A stretch of 64,000 nucleotides of DNA from Lysobacter enzymogenes (GCF_900106525.1 NZ_FNOG01000001.1:652793-716792), one strand, 5' to 3'; positions 32,364-42,362 are shown, counted from the first letter of the stretch. Made by a program: numbers and translations. Notes: generated from the letters alone by a model not told the origin.

Positions 32364-32654
32364 ATGTCCACCACCACCATCCGCCTCAGCGACGAGCTCA
32401 AGTCGCGCATCGCCGACGCCGCCGAACGCGCCGGCACCACCCCGCACGGTTTCATCCTCGGTGCGCTTGAGGAAAAAGTCGGCGAGGCCGAGCGCCGCGC
32501 GCAGTTCCTGGATGAAGCGCAACAGCGCTGGCACAGCTTCGTCGCCGACGGACAGGCATTGGAATGGAGCGACATGCGCGACTACCTCGCGCGCCGCGCG
32601 CGCGGCGAGAGCGCGCCGGCCTCGGCGAATAAGTCGGTCGGGCGCGAGCGGTGA
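32364..32654 (+). CDS. Ribbon-helix-helix antitoxin-like protein
   Basis: Small protein of 96 residues. The first ~45 fit a ribbon-helix-helix DNA-binding domain ([22 protein letters not shown]), as in CopG/ParD-type antitoxins; the rest is charged and helical ([15 protein letters not shown]...[11 protein letters not shown]), where such antitoxins bind the toxin. Its stop overlaps the next gene's GTG start (GTGA), the usual arrangement of a toxin-antitoxin pair. The dimer should repress its own promoter in the ~55 bases after the sucD terminator. Confidence 0.85.
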   Translation: MSTTTIRLSDELKSRIADAAERAGTTPHGFILGALEEKVGEAERRAQFLDEAQQRWHSFVADGQALEWSDMRDYLARRARGESAPASANKSVGRER

Positions 32655-32947
32655 CCCGAATCGTCCTGGCGCCCGCCGTGGCGGAGGACTTCGCCCGGAT
32701 TGTCGATCACCTGGACCGCCACGATGCGGCAAGCCGCGAGGAGCGCGTCGGTGGCATCGTGCGCGCGATCGACATATTGGCCGACAATCCGCTGATCGGC
32801 CGGCCGGCCGAAGCCGAACTGCGGGAGTTGGTCATCGGCCGCGACGCCAGCGGCTATGTGGCGCTGTACCGATATCTGAGCGAGTTCGATACTGTCCTGA
32901 TCCTGGCGATCCGGGCCCAGCGCGAAGCAGGTTATGCGCAGCCTTGA
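32651..32947 (+). CDS. RelE/ParE family toxin-like protein
   Basis: Protein of 98 residues with the ParE/RelE fold pattern: VLAPAVAEDFARIVDHLDRHD (helical hairpin), AIDILADNPLIGRPAE, LRELVIGRDASGYVALYRYL and a C-terminal strand VLILAIRAQREAGY. ParE-type members inhibit DNA gyrase, RelE-type members cut mRNA; the sequence does not settle which. GTG 32651 overlaps the antitoxin stop, implying coupled translation. An isolated pair between sucCD and nadE, with no other accessory genes around it. Confidence 0.85.
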   Translation: MTRIVLAPAVAEDFARIVDHLDRHDAASREERVGGIVRAIDILADNPLIGRPAEAELRELVIGRDASGYVALYRYLSEFDTVLILAIRAQREAGYAQP

Positions 32948-33029
32948 GCGCGACGAGTTTCCGATCCGGCGCGGGCCCCGAGGCCCGCGCCGGCCGTCCA
33001 TTGCCGCTTAGCGAACACCGAGTACCCGC

Positions 33030-34667
33030 ATGTCCGCACCCCTGCGCATCGCCCTGGCCCAGTTCGATTTCCCCGTCGGCGCGGTCGACGGCAACGCCGA
33101 GCGCATCGCTGCGCTGATCGCGCAGGCGCGCGACGAGCACGGCGCCGACGTGGTGCTGTTTCCGGAGCTGGCGATCAGCGGCTACCCGCCGGAAGACCTG
33201 CTGCTGCGCCCGAGTTTCCTGGCCGATTGCGAGGCCGCGCTGGCGCGCGTCGCCGCAGCCGCGCACGGCATCGTCGCCGTGGTCGGCTGGCCGCAGGCGG
33301 CCGGGGCGGTGGTGTACAACGCCGCCAGCGTGCTGCGCGGCGGCCGGGTCGAGGCGACGTATCGCAAGCGCGAGCTGCCCAACTACGCGGTGTTCGACGA
33401 GCGCCGCTACTTCGATGTCGATCCCGACGGCGAAGCGCTGGTGTTCGAGGTCAAGGGCGTCCAGGTCGGCGTGGTGATCTGCGAAGACCTGTGGTTCGCC
33501 GAGCCGCTGGCGGCGACCGCGCGCGCCGGCGCCAGCCTGGTGCTGGTGCCCAACGCCTCGCCGTTCGAGCGCGACAAGCACGCCCAGCGCGACGCGCTGA
33601 TGGACCAGCGCGCGCGAGAGACCGGCGTGGCCCTGGCCTATCTCAACGTGGTCGGTGGCCAGGACTCGCTGGTGTTCGACGGCGCCTCGGTGCTGGCCGA
33701 CGGCGACGGCCGCGTGCACGCGGCCGCGGCGGCGTTCGAGGACCATTGGCTGGTCGCCGATTACGACGACGCGACCCGCCGCTTCGTGCCGGTGTCGTGG
33801 CCAGTGGAGAACGACGAAGGCCGCGACGCGCTGGCCTGGCGCGCGGTGGTGCGCGGCACCCGCGACTACTGCCGCAAGAACGGCTTCGACCAGGTCTGGC
33901 TGGGGCTGTCGGGCGGCATCGATTCGTCGCTGGTGATGGCCATCGCGGTCGATGCGCTGGGGCCGGAGAACGTCGTCGCGGTGCGCATGCCCTCGCGCTA
34001 CACCGCCGACCTGTCCAACGACCTGGCCGCCGAGCAATGCGCCAGCCAGGGCGTGCGCCTGTTGGCGCTGCCGATCGAAAAGCCGTTCCAGGGCTTCCTC
34101 GACACCCTGGCCGACGCCTTCGACGGCAAGCCGGTGGACGTGACCGAAGAAAACCTGCAGTCGCGCACCCGCGGCGCGCTGATGATGGCGATGAGCAACA
34201 AGTTCGGCGGCCTGCTGCTGACCACCGGCAACAAGAGCGAGTACGCGGTCGGCTACGCCACCATCTACGGCGACATGTGCGGCGGCTATGCGCCGATCAA
34301 GGACCTGTACAAGACCGAGGTGTTCGCGCTGGCGCGCTGGCGCAACGCCATCGCCGGCTCGCCGGTGATTCCGTGGGCGGTGATCGACCGGCCGCCGTCG
34401 GCGGAACTGCGCGAGAACCAGAAGGACCAGGATTCGCTGCCGCCGTACGACGTGCTCGACGCGATCCTGCTGCGTTACGTCGATCAGGAGCAGTCGCGCG
34501 AGGAGATCGTCGCGGCCGGTTTCGAGGCCGCGACCGTCGACCGGGTGCTGCGGCTGGTGCGGATCAGCGAATGGAAGCGGCATCAGGCCGCGCCGGGGCC
34601 GAAGGTCTCGCGGCGTGCGTTCGGGCGCGAGCGGCGTTATCCGATCACCAACCGCTATTCCGGCTGA
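33030..34667 (+). CDS. nadE: Glutamine-dependent NAD+ synthetase
   Basis: Final enzyme of NAD synthesis: it amidates deamido-NAD using ammonia released from glutamine. Of 545 residues, the N-terminal ~260 are a nitrilase-type glutaminase with catalytic Glu (FPELAISGYPPEDLL), Lys (YRKRELPNY) and Cys (VVICEDLWF); the rest is the ATP-PPase synthetase domain with SGGIDSS and TTGNKSEYAVGY. Length and both domains are typical. No operon partner is evident; a repeat pair follows. Confidence 0.97.
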   Translation: MSAPLRIALAQFDFPVGAVDGNAERIAALIAQARDEHGADVVLFPELAISGYPPEDLLLRPSFLADCEAALARVAAAAHGIVAVVGWPQAAGAVVYNAASVLRGGRVEATYRKRELPNYAVFDERRYFDVDPDGEALVFEVKGVQVGVVICEDLWFAEPLAATARAGASLVLVPNASPFERDKHAQRDALMDQRARETGVALAYLNVVGGQDSLVFDGASVLADGDGRVHAAAAAFEDHWLVADYDDATRRFVPVSWPVENDEGRDALAWRAVVRGTRDYCRKNGFDQVWLGLSGGIDSSLVMAIAVDALGPENVVAVRMPSRYTADLSNDLAAEQCASQGVRLLALPIEKPFQGFLDTLADAFDGKPVDVTEENLQSRTRGALMMAMSNKFGGLLLTTGNKSEYAVGYATIYGDMCGGYAPIKDLYKTEVFALARWRNAIAGSPVIPWAVIDRPPSAELRENQKDQDSLPPYDVLDAILLRYVDQEQSREEIVAAGFEAATVDRVLRLVRISEWKRHQAAPGPKVSRRAFGRERRYPITNRYSG

Positions 34668-34687
34668 GGCTTCTGCCGGGTCGCTCC

Positions 34688-34998
34688 CTGTAGGAGCGGC
34701 GCGAGCCGCGACCGCGGTATCGCGATTGCGACGCGGCCTGGATCGTGCGGCGTCGTGGCCGATGCCGGGCTTCGGATAGTTGGGTGGTATCGATCGCTTC
34801 GGTTGATCGCGGCTCGCATCTGTCTTGCAGGGGCCGGTCGCGGTTGTTCGGCGAACCGACATCGCCGTCTTTCCCGCGAAGGCGGGAATCCAGGGCTTCT
34901 CGTGCGAGATCGCTTGGGGTCTGGATTGTTGCTTGGCTCGCTGCAAGCGGCGTCGTAGTCGCGGTGTCGCGGTCGCGGCTTGCGCCGCTCCTACAGGG
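34688..34998. repeat. REP doublet A (inverted pair)
   Basis: A plus-oriented copy at 34688-34716 (TAGGAGCGGCGC then GAGCCGCGACCGCG) and an inverted copy at 34968-34998, about 250 bases apart, fill most of the 413-base gap between nadE and bamD. The same unit occurs in three other places in the window, each time as an inverted pair. No gene is credible in this gap. Confidence 0.85.
34871..34888. repeat. Small palindrome TTCCCGC-GAAG-GCGGGAA
   Basis: Perfect 7-base arms around GAAG. A related sequence occurs at 39656-39675 in another intergenic region (ATTCCGGCTTTCGCGGGAAT). It looks like a second, separate family of short dispersed palindromes. Confidence 0.6.
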
Positions 34999-35030
34999 GC
35001 TTCGGTTGCATCATCGTCCCTGATGAAACG

Positions 35031-35058
35031 AAAAACGCCGCCCTGGGGCGGCGTTTTT
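35031..35058 (-). terminator. Intrinsic terminator of bamD
   Basis: Arms AAAAACGCCGCCC and GGGCGGCGTTTTT with a very short centre. On the minus strand it ends in a T-run 23 bases after the bamD stop. Symmetric, so it may also stop plus-strand readthrough from nadE. Confidence 0.88.
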
Positions 35059-35080
35059 CTTGCGGCGGGGAGGGTGAGGC

Positions 35081-36007
35081 TTACTGGCCCTTGCCGGCCT
35101 GCTCGGCGCGCTTGGCTTCGAGCTTGTCGCGGTTGTCCACCGCCGACTTCTCGCCCGCGAACGGGTTGAGCTTGCGCAGGTTGCTCGGGTAATCCGGCCA
35201 CTTGCCGGTCAGCGCCGGGTGGTTGGGATCGTTCTGCTGCAGCACGCGCTTGGCGTCGCCGGCCAGGCCCTGGTTGTCCAGGCCCTCGTAGGACTTCAGC
35301 AGCACCGCCACCGCGTCGTACTGGTAGCGGCTCTGCGGGTAGGTCTCGAGCAGGAACTTGGCGCGGTCGGCCGCGGCCACGTAGGCGGTGCGGCGCAGGT
35401 AATACAGCGAGACGTCGAGCTCGTGGCGGGCGAAGGTGTCGCGCAGCACGATCATGCGCTTGCGCGCGTCTTCGGCGTAGCGGCTGTTCGGGTAGCGCTC
35501 GACCACGATCTGGAAGTCGTTGTAGGCCTGCATCGGCGTGGCCAGGTCGCGGCGGCTCACGTCCAGGCGCCAGACCTTCTGCAGGAACACCGTGTCGCGG
35601 CTGGAATTGACCAGGCCGCGCAGGTAGTACAGATAGGCGATGTTGCGGTGGGTCGGGTAGGTGCGGATGAAGCGGTCGATGCTGCTGATCGCGTCGTCGT
35701 GCTTGCCCGACTTGTACTGGGCGTAGGCGGTTTCGATCAGCGCCTGCTCGGTGTACGGGCCGTACGGGTACTGGGCGACCAGGCGGCGGAAGCTGACCTC
35801 GGCCGAGGCCCAGTTGCCGTTGGTCATCGACTTGTGGGCCTTCTCGTAGATCGCCTCGACCGGCTGGCCTTCGTCGCTGTCCTTGTTCTTCTTGAACATC
35901 TTGCCGACCCGCGAGCAGCCGGTACCGGCCACGGCAACGATCAGCAGCAGGGAAACAAGGCGCAGGACGGCGCGGGACGGGGTGGAACGTACGGTCATGG
36001 CAGGCAT
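35081..36007 (-). CDS. bamD: Outer-membrane assembly lipoprotein BamD
   Basis: Lipoprotein of the BAM complex that inserts beta-barrel proteins in the outer membrane. The 308-residue chain has a lipoprotein signal peptide with lipobox VAGTGC (Cys near residue 31) and TPR-type repeats ([41 protein letters not shown]). ATG 36007 is used; an ATG three codons later (35998) is equally possible, with no clear ribosome site for either. It is divergent from rluD, the common arrangement in gammaproteobacteria. Confidence 0.96.
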   Translation of the reverse strand: MPAMTVRSTPSRAVLRLVSLLLIVAVAGTGCSRVGKMFKKNKDSDEGQPVEAIYEKAHKSMTNGNWASAEVSFRRLVAQYPYGPYTEQALIETAYAQYKSGKHDDAISSIDRFIRTYPTHRNIAYLYYLRGLVNSSRDTVFLQKVWRLDVSRRDLATPMQAYNDFQIVVERYPNSRYAEDARKRMIVLRDTFARHELDVSLYYLRRTAYVAAADRAKFLLETYPQSRYQYDAVAVLLKSYEGLDNQGLAGDAKRVLQQNDPNHPALTGKWPDYPSNLRKLNPFAGEKSAVDNRDKLEAKRAEQAGKGQ

Positions 36008-36103
36008 CGACAGGCGCCGGAGGCACGAAGAGCCGATAATAGCAGTCCGCGGGTCCGAGCCCTTAACCGGACCCGTCTTCCCTCACGAGCCCCCGACGCC
36101 GCA

Positions 36104-37078
36104 ATGACCGACTCCCGCCAGACCCTCACCGCGACCGTGCCCGACGCCGCCGCCGGCCGCCGCTTCGACGCGGTCCTGGCCGAACTGTTCCCCGATTACT
36201 CGCGCTCGCGCCTGGCCGCCTGGATCAAGACCGGCGACGCCCGCCTGAACGGCCGCGAGGTGCGCCCGCGCGACCCGGTCCAGGGCGGCGAGACGGTCGA
36301 ATTGAACGTGGTCCTGGACACCCAGACCCACGCCATAGCCGAGGACATCGCCCTGGACGTGCTGTACGAGGACGCCGAGGTGATCGTGCTCGACAAGCCG
36401 GCCGGGCTGGTCGTCCACCCCGGCGCCGGCAACCCCGCCGGCACCCTGGTCAACGCCCTGCTGCACCGCGACCCGTCGCTGGCCGCGCTGCCGCGCGCCG
36501 GCATCGTCCACCGCCTGGACAAGGACACTTCCGGGGTCATGGTGGTGGCGCGGACCCTGCCGGCGCACACCTCGCTGGTCGATCAGCTGTCCGCGCGCGA
36601 AGTCCACCGCCAATACCTGGCCGTGGTGGTCGGCGCGCTGGTCTCCGGCGGCACCGCCAACGCCGCGATCGACCGCCACCCGCGCGACCGCCTGCGCATG
36701 GCCGTGCGCGAGGACGGCCGCGACGCGGTCACCCATTACCGCCTGCGCGAGCGCTTCCGCGCCCACACCTTGTTGGAGTGCCGCCTGGAAACCGGCCGCA
36801 CCCACCAGATCCGCGTGCACATGCAGCACTTCAAGCATCCCATCGTCGGCGATCCGCTCTACGGCGGCCCGCTCAAGCTGCCCAAGGGCGCCAGCGATTC
36901 GCTGGTGGAAGCCCTGCGCGGCTTCAAGCGCCAGGCGCTGCACGCCGAGACCCTGGAATTCGTCCACCCGGTCAGCGGCGAGCCGGTGCGCTGCACCGCG
37001 CCGGTGCCGGCCGACATGCTGCAGCTGATCGCCGAGCTGCGCGCCGATTCGCGCGCCGCGGCCGAGGCCGGGCGGTGA
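36104..37078 (+). CDS. rluD: 23S rRNA pseudouridine(1911/1915/1917) synthase
   Basis: RluA-family pseudouridine synthase of 324 residues that modifies helix 69 of 23S rRNA. It has an N-terminal S4 RNA-binding domain ([23 protein letters not shown]), the catalytic motif HRLDKDTSG with the active Asp, and the conserved [15 protein letters not shown] 36104 fits the standard N-terminus. Its stop overlaps the pgeF GTG start. Gene order bamD-rluD-pgeF(-clpB) is conserved in gammaproteobacteria. Confidence 0.96.
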   Translation: MTDSRQTLTATVPDAAAGRRFDAVLAELFPDYSRSRLAAWIKTGDARLNGREVRPRDPVQGGETVELNVVLDTQTHAIAEDIALDVLYEDAEVIVLDKPAGLVVHPGAGNPAGTLVNALLHRDPSLAALPRAGIVHRLDKDTSGVMVVARTLPAHTSLVDQLSAREVHRQYLAVVVGALVSGGTANAAIDRHPRDRLRMAVREDGRDAVTHYRLRERFRAHTLLECRLETGRTHQIRVHMQHFKHPIVGDPLYGGPLKLPKGASDSLVEALRGFKRQALHAETLEFVHPVSGEPVRCTAPVPADMLQLIAELRADSRAAAEAGR

Positions 37079-37848
37079 GCGCCGACGCGGCGAGACCTTG
37101 GATCGAAGCCGACTGGTCGGGGCCGCCGGGCGTGCGCGGCTTCACCAGCGTACGCCGCGGCCTGGGCGTGTCGCAGGCGCCGTTCGATGCGCTCAACCTG
37201 GGCACGCTCTACGGCGAGCAGCGCGACGAGCCGGCCGCGGTGCTGCGCAATCGCGAACTGCTGGCGCAGGCGGCCGGGTTGCCGTCGGCGCCGCGCTGGC
37301 TGCATCAGGTGCACGGCGCCGGCGTGGTCCGATTCGACGACGCGGGCGACGGCGGCGAACCCGAAGCCGACGCCGCGGTGACCGCCACGCCGGGCACGGT
37401 GCTGGCGATCCTCACTGCCGACTGCCTGCCGGTGCTGCTGGCGGCCGACGACGGCAGCGAAGTCGGCGCCGCCCACGCCGGCTGGCGCGGGCTCGCCGAT
37501 GGCGTGCTGGAAGCCACAGTCGCGGCGATGCGCAGCGAACCCGCGCGCCTGCGCGCCTGGCTGGGCCCGGCCGCGGGGCCGCAGCGCTACGAAATCGGCG
37601 CCGACGTGCGCGACGCCTTCCTCGCCGTCGATGCCGCGACCGAAGCCGCGTTCGTCGCGACCCGGCCAGGGCATTGGCTGGTCGATCTGTACGCGCTGGC
37701 GCGGCAGCGGCTGGCGCGCGCCGGAGTGCGCGCCGATCATATTCACGGCGGCGGGCTGTGCACGATATCGGAGCCCGACCGTTTCTATTCCCACCGCCGC
37801 GACCGCCGCACCGGACGCATGGCGACTCTGATCTGGATGCAACGATGA
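37075..37848 (+). CDS. pgeF: Peptidoglycan editing factor PgeF (laccase-domain, YfiH family)
   Basis: Protein of 257 residues in the YfiH/DUF152 family. Homologues remove or prevent misplaced L-Ser in peptidoglycan precursors, and related members act as purine nucleoside phosphorylases. Conserved metal ligands are visible in [18 protein letters not shown] and AAHAGWRGL, and the C-terminal [17 protein letters not shown] is typical. GTG 37075 overlaps the rluD stop (GTGA). It ends in an ATGA overlap with the next gene. Confidence 0.93.
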   Translation: MSADAARPWIEADWSGPPGVRGFTSVRRGLGVSQAPFDALNLGTLYGEQRDEPAAVLRNRELLAQAAGLPSAPRWLHQVHGAGVVRFDDAGDGGEPEADAAVTATPGTVLAILTADCLPVLLAADDGSEVGAAHAGWRGLADGVLEATVAAMRSEPARLRAWLGPAAGPQRYEIGADVRDAFLAVDAATEAAFVATRPGHWLVDLYALARQRLARAGVRADHIHGGGLCTISEPDRFYSHRRDRRTGRMATLIWMQR

Positions 37849-38678
37849 CGCACGCGGTCCCACGGACGGCTCTATTCCTTTCGCTCTGCCTCGCCGCGGC
37901 CTGCGGCGCGGTGTCCTTCGACGCGCGCGCCGGCGACGGTTGCGACGAGCGTTCCTATGAGCTGCTGCTGGCGGCCTATCCGGGCGCGGACAGCGAGACC
38001 GGCGACGACGGCGAATTCCTGCGCACCCCCGGATCGCCCAAGCGCTGGATCAAGCTCGACGACGTGGCCTGCAAGGTCTGGCCGGCCTCGCCCGGCAAGA
38101 CCTTGCTGGCGGTGCGCCTGCGCCACGACGCGGCCAGCGGCGACGTCGATGTCGCCGACCTGGAAGTGCTGGTCGCCGACTCGGCCAAGCCGCGCATCCT
38201 GCAGCGTTACCGCGAGAACGACGCGCTGACCTCCGATGCGATGCGGATCTCCTCGGTAACCCTGGACACCGCGCGTTATCGCCTCAACGAGGCCACCACC
38301 GCTTTCGGTGTGCGCGTGACCTACAGCGGCTCTTCGCGGGTCAATCCCTACGAAAGCACGGTGCTGAACCTCTACGCCGCCGACGGCGAGAACAAGTTGC
38401 GGCCGGTGCTGAGCAACCTGCAAGTGTCGCTCGACCGCGGCGAGTGGGACGGCAATTGCGCGGGCGAGTTCGAGACCGTGCAGCGCACCGTCGCCATCGA
38501 CGCCAAGCGCGACCACGGCTACGCCGGCCTGACGGTCAACTCGGTCGCGCAGGACAACCGCAACGTCGCCAAGCGCGAGGATTGCGCCGAGGTCCAAGGG
38601 GCCAAGCGCAAGACCAGCCAGCGCCTGCCATTCGACGGCCGCCGCTATGCGGTGCCTGCCGAGCTGCGTGGTTTGTAG
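37845..38678 (+). CDS. Exported protein of unknown function
   Basis: I do not recognise this 277-residue protein. It opens with a Sec signal peptide (RTALFLSLCLAAACGAVSFDARA) and could be a periplasmic protein; the Cys in AAACGAV might also make it a lipoprotein. The mature part has five cysteines (GDGCDE, DVACKV, GNCAGE, EDCAEV among them) and beta-rich repeats of charged and hydrophobic residues. The ATG overlaps the pgeF stop and its stop overlaps the next start, so it belongs to the rluD-pgeF unit by position only. Confidence 0.75.
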   Translation: MTHAVPRTALFLSLCLAAACGAVSFDARAGDGCDERSYELLLAAYPGADSETGDDGEFLRTPGSPKRWIKLDDVACKVWPASPGKTLLAVRLRHDAASGDVDVADLEVLVADSAKPRILQRYRENDALTSDAMRISSVTLDTARYRLNEATTAFGVRVTYSGSSRVNPYESTVLNLYAADGENKLRPVLSNLQVSLDRGEWDGNCAGEFETVQRTVAIDAKRDHGYAGLTVNSVAQDNRNVAKREDCAEVQGAKRKTSQRLPFDGRRYAVPAELRGL

Positions 38679-39397
38679 TGGGCGCGGGCGCAGTCAAAGG
38701 TTCGCGCGACACAGAGCGCCTGGGCGCGCGCGAAGGCCTGTATCCGCGCGTGCTCGGCGTGCGCTTCGTGCTGTTGCCGCGAACCTTGCGGCTGCTGCAT
38801 GGGCGCAGCGGGCGCTGCGTCTATCGCGGCGAAGCCGAGGTCGAACGCGGCCACGGCCTGCTGTCGCGGGTCTTCGCCCGCATCGTGCGGCTGCCCAAGG
38901 CGTATGCCGGGCCGGTCGACGTCGAGATCCAGGCCGGCCCGAGCGGCGAGACCTGGATCCGCCGATTCGGTAAGTCGACGATGCGCTCGCGCCTGGCCGG
39001 GCGCGACGGACTGGTGCTGGAACGGCTGGGCCCGATGCGCTTCGCGTTCGCGCTCGAACCCATCGGCGAGGCGCCCGAAGCGGCGCTGGCGCGCACGGTG
39101 TCGGCGCACACGGGCGACTCGATCACGGTCTCCTCCGCGGCGGTGCCGGCGGCGGCGATGGGCGCCCCGCGCAGCTACGGCGCCGAGCACGGCGAAGGCG
39201 ACGGCCGCGACCCAGGATTGAGCTGGCGGCTGATGCGGGTGCGCGCGTTCGGCCTGCCGCTGCCGCGCGGCTGGTTCGCCGGCGTGCGTGCGCGCGAGTT
39301 CGAGCGCGAAGGGCGGTATCACTTCGAGGTCGACGCGCAGTTGCCGGTGGTGGGGTTGCTGGCGCGGTATCGCGGGTGGTTGGAGGTGGTGGAGTAG
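38678..39397 (+). CDS. DUF4166 domain protein
   Basis: Protein of 239 residues resembling DUF4166: the opening LYPRVLGVRFVLLPRTLRLLHG and later GLSWRLMRVRAFGLPLPR match that family as I remember it. In some proteins this domain is fused to a saccharopine-dehydrogenase-like domain; here it stands alone. No catalytic motif or signal peptide is visible. GTG 38678 shares one base with the upstream stop (TAGTG), which makes the start likely. Function unknown. Confidence 0.7.
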   Translation: MGAGAVKGSRDTERLGAREGLYPRVLGVRFVLLPRTLRLLHGRSGRCVYRGEAEVERGHGLLSRVFARIVRLPKAYAGPVDVEIQAGPSGETWIRRFGKSTMRSRLAGRDGLVLERLGPMRFAFALEPIGEAPEAALARTVSAHTGDSITVSSAAVPAAAMGAPRSYGAEHGEGDGRDPGLSWRLMRVRAFGLPLPRGWFAGVRAREFEREGRYHFEVDAQLPVVGLLARYRGWLEVVE

Positions 39398-39995
39398 GTT
39401 GCCGTGGGGTTGCGGTGCTTGCGTTCGCGGTCGTTCGCGGCGTTGTCGTTTCAGTTGCTTGTGGAAAATGGGCTGCCTCCTGTAGGAGCGGCGCGAGCCG
39501 CGACCGCGACATCGCGCTTACGACGCAAGCCAGGTTTCGCGGTCGCGGCTCGCGCCGCTCCTACAGGGGTGCTTCGCGGCTGTTCGGCGAAAGCCGGGAG
39601 TCTGTTGGTCTATCCGAACGGTAGCCACGCCGTAGTGGGAGCGGGATCGAACCGGATTCCGGCTTTCGCGGGAATGGCGCGGGCAAAGCGCTGGGAGGGG
39701 GCGGGCTTCGGGTGGGGGCGGCGGGGCTTCGTCGCTTCGGTTGGCATGACCCAATAACCCATCCTTCGCCCTGGAATCGCCCCAAGCCGGCCGATTGGCG
39801 GCACACTCGCGACTGCGAACGGATCGCAGGCCCGCCCGGCATGGAAGCGTCCCTTTCCGCGTTACGAGTACCGTCCATGAGCTACGTTCCCGCTGGCTGG
39901 CCAGCATCGTGTTTCGGGTCCGCGCCGGCTTCCGCGCGGGATGCGCTTGGATGGACGCGGCTCGCGTCGGGCGAGAGGTACGGGGGACGCGGACG
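39398..39995. other. Intergenic region carrying REP doublet B
   Basis: 598 bases without a credible gene. REP copies lie at 39481-39508 (plus) and 39538-39565 (inverted), only 29 bases apart, so the pair can fold into one long hairpin. A further palindrome related to that at 34871 lies at 39656-39675. The last ~200 bases should contain the permease promoter, but I cannot point to it. Confidence 0.6.
39481..39565. repeat. REP doublet B (inverted pair)
   Basis: Unit TGTAGGAGCGGCGC followed by GAGCCGCGACCGCG, present once in each orientation with a 29-base spacer. The two arms are perfect reverse complements over 28 bases. Same family as doublets A, C and D. Confidence 0.9.
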
Positions 39996-41603
39996 GTGAA
40001 CGTCGATTCCAAGCGAATGCAGCGCTCGTGGTTCGTCCCCGGCGACTTCAACGGTTTCTTCGGCCTGGTCGTCGATAACCTGTCGATCCTCGGCTTCATC
40101 GCCGCCGCGCTGATTGGCATCTTCGGCTTCCCGGCCGAGGTCATCTACACCCGCATGTTTCCCGGCACCGCGTTCGGCGTGTTGGTCGGCAACCTCATCT
40201 ATACCTGGATGGCGCGGCGGCTGGCCGCGCGCAGCGGACGCATCGATGTCACCGCGATGCCGCTGGGCCTGGACGCACCGACCAGCATCGGCATGGCGCT
40301 GCTGGTGCTCGGCCCGGCCTTCGTCGGCTTCAAGCAGGCCGGCCTGGACGAGGCCGCCGCGGCCGACGCCACCTGGAAGCTCGGCATGGCCTCGCTGGTG
40401 GTGATGGGCGCGCTGAAGTTCGTGCTGTCTTTCGCCGGCGACGCGGTCACCCGGCTGATCCCGCGCGCCGGCCTGCTCGGCTCCATCGCCGGCACCGCGC
40501 TGGTGCTGATGGGCTTCTTGCCGCTGATCGAGACGCTGCGCTCGCCGCTGGTCGGGTTCATGACGCTCGGCTTGCTGCTGTACGTGCTGGTGGCGAAGGG
40601 CAAGCTGCCGGTGAAATTGCCGGGGGTGTTCGTCGCGTTCGTGTTCGGCACGGTGTTGTTCTACGGCTTCGGTGCGCTGGGGTTGGGAGCGCCGGGCTTC
40701 GTTTGGCCGACCCCGCAACCGCTGCAACTCGTACTGCCGCTGCCCACGCTCGGCTTCATCGAAGGCCTGCCGCACACCGTGCCGTTCCTGCCGCTGCTGC
40801 TGCCGTTCGGCCTGCTGATGATCGTCGGCGGCATCAACGTCAGCGAGAGCGCGCGCGCCGCGGGCGACGATTACCGCACCCGCGACATCCTGCTGGCGGA
40901 GGCGTTCTCGACCTTGGTCGCCGGCTTCGTCGGCGGCGTCGCCCAGACCACGCCCTACATCGGCCAGCCCGCCTACAAGCACATGGGCGCGCGCAGCGGC
41001 TACACCTTGTTGACCGGCTTGTTCATCGGCCTGGGCGGCATGCTCGGCATCGTCTCGGGGCTGGTGCAGTGGCTGCCGTTGGCGGTGCTGGCGCCGATCA
41101 TCGTCTACGTGGCGCTCGACATCACCACCCAGGCGTTCCAGGCCACGCCGAGCAAGCACGCCACCGCGATGGTGTTCGGCTTCCTGCCGCCGATCGCGTA
41201 CATGCTGTCGATCAAGACCGGCAACCCGGCCTGGATCGACCCGGCCCGCCACGCCGAACTGGCCAGCGCGCTCGACGGCCACGGCCTGCCGGAACTGGCG
41301 GTGATCGTGACCCTGGGCAACGGCTTCATCATGACCTCGATGATCTGGACCTCGGCGGTGGCGGCGATGGTCGACGGCCGCCTGCGCCGCGCCGCGGCGT
41401 TCCTGCTCGGCGGCGCCGCGCTGGCGCTGTTCGGGATCATCCATTCGGTCGACCCGCGCGGCGGCGTGTACCTGCCGTGGGCGCTGGAGGGCTTGCAGAA
41501 GGTCATCGCCTGGCAGTTCATCGGCGCCTATGTCGGGCTGGCGGCCTTGCTGATCCTGCTGTCGCTGCAGCGCGATCCGGTCGAACCGCCGGCGCAGGCT
41601 TGA
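39996..41603 (+). CDS. NCS2-type permease (xanthine/uracil permease-like)
   Basis: Inner-membrane transporter of 535 residues with about twelve hydrophobic segments. It resembles putative permeases related to the nucleobase:cation symporter-2 group ([73 protein letters not shown]). Substrate is unknown. GTG 39996 has GGGGGA upstream; ATG 40017 is an alternative and the frame is open further 5' without family similarity. No operon partner is evident; gloA follows after 52 bases. Confidence 0.85.
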   Translation: MNVDSKRMQRSWFVPGDFNGFFGLVVDNLSILGFIAAALIGIFGFPAEVIYTRMFPGTAFGVLVGNLIYTWMARRLAARSGRIDVTAMPLGLDAPTSIGMALLVLGPAFVGFKQAGLDEAAAADATWKLGMASLVVMGALKFVLSFAGDAVTRLIPRAGLLGSIAGTALVLMGFLPLIETLRSPLVGFMTLGLLLYVLVAKGKLPVKLPGVFVAFVFGTVLFYGFGALGLGAPGFVWPTPQPLQLVLPLPTLGFIEGLPHTVPFLPLLLPFGLLMIVGGINVSESARAAGDDYRTRDILLAEAFSTLVAGFVGGVAQTTPYIGQPAYKHMGARSGYTLLTGLFIGLGGMLGIVSGLVQWLPLAVLAPIIVYVALDITTQAFQATPSKHATAMVFGFLPPIAYMLSIKTGNPAWIDPARHAELASALDGHGLPELAVIVTLGNGFIMTSMIWTSAVAAMVDGRLRRAAAFLLGGAALALFGIIHSVDPRGGVYLPWALEGLQKVIAWQFIGAYVGLAALLILLSLQRDPVEPPAQA

Positions 41604-41655
41604 GAGCCGGCGCCGCAGGCCCCAGTTCTTCCGTCTCCCCACACCGGCCCGCGCC

Positions 41656-42186
41656 ATGTCCCTGCAGAACGAACTCAACGCCGTGCCCGGCGTGACCGCG
41701 AACCCGGAGGCCGCGACCCGCGACTTCGTGTTCAACCACACCATGTTGCGGATCAAGGATCCCCAGGCCTCGCTGGATTTCTACACCCGCGTGCTCGGCT
41801 TCACTTTGGTGCGCAAGCGCGACTTCAATGAGGCGCAATTCAGCCTGTACTTCCTGGTGCTGGTGAACGACCCGGCGCAGATTCCGGCCGAAGAGCCGGC
41901 GCGCGGGCAGTGGCTGCTGAGCCAGCGCGGCGTGCTCGAACTCACCCACAACCACGGCACCGAGCACGACGCGGACTTCGCCTACCACCACGGCAACAGC
42001 GAGCCGCGCGGCTTCGGCCACATCTGCGTATCGGTGCCGGACGTGGAAGCGGCCTGCGCGCGCTTCGAGCAGCTCGGCGTGGCGTTCCAGAAGCGCCTCA
42101 CCGACGGGCGCATGAAGGACATCGCCTTCATCAAGGACCCGGACGGCTACTGGGTCGAAATCCTGCAGCCGACCTCGCGGGTCTGA
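41656..42186 (+). CDS. gloA: Lactoylglutathione lyase (glyoxalase I)
   Basis: Metal-dependent enzyme of 176 residues that turns the methylglyoxal-glutathione hemithioacetal into S-lactoylglutathione. It has the VOC fold with [35 protein letters not shown] (metal-ligand Glu), [12 protein letters not shown] (His) and YWVEILQ (Glu). The length is that of the long form seen in eukaryotes, plants and many proteobacteria, including [12 protein letters not shown]. Confidence 0.95.
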   Translation: MSLQNELNAVPGVTANPEAATRDFVFNHTMLRIKDPQASLDFYTRVLGFTLVRKRDFNEAQFSLYFLVLVNDPAQIPAEEPARGQWLLSQRGVLELTHNHGTEHDADFAYHHGNSEPRGFGHICVSVPDVEAACARFEQLGVAFQKRLTDGRMKDIAFIKDPDGYWVEILQPTSRV

Positions 42187-42334
42187 TACCCGGTTCCGGC
42201 GCCGTCCGCGGCCGCCGGGACTTCGCGCAACCGATCCCCCGAGCCGCGCCCGCGGCCGGGGGATTCGTTTTTTCCGGGCCCCGAATCGCCCGTCCCCGGT
42301 CGTCCCATTGGCTGAATTCCGCGTCTCCAGCCAT

Positions 42335-42362
42335 CTTGAAACACCCGCCAAAGCCCGCATTA
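42335..42362 (+). promoter_or_regulatory. Sigma-32 heat-shock promoter for clpB
   Basis: CTTGAAA (42335-42341), 13 bases, then CCGCATTA (42355-42362), close to the sigma-32 consensus CTTGAAA-N11-16-CCCCATNT. It lies about 70 bases upstream of the clpB ATG, within the expected leader range, and explains heat induction of this chaperone. Confidence 0.75.

Noticed and set aside
32832..36026. A 1064-codon minus-strand frame opposite nadE and through bamD's neighbourhood
   Set aside because: It crosses a repeat pair and nadE; nadE has intact glutaminase and SGGIDSS motifs, so this is a shadow.
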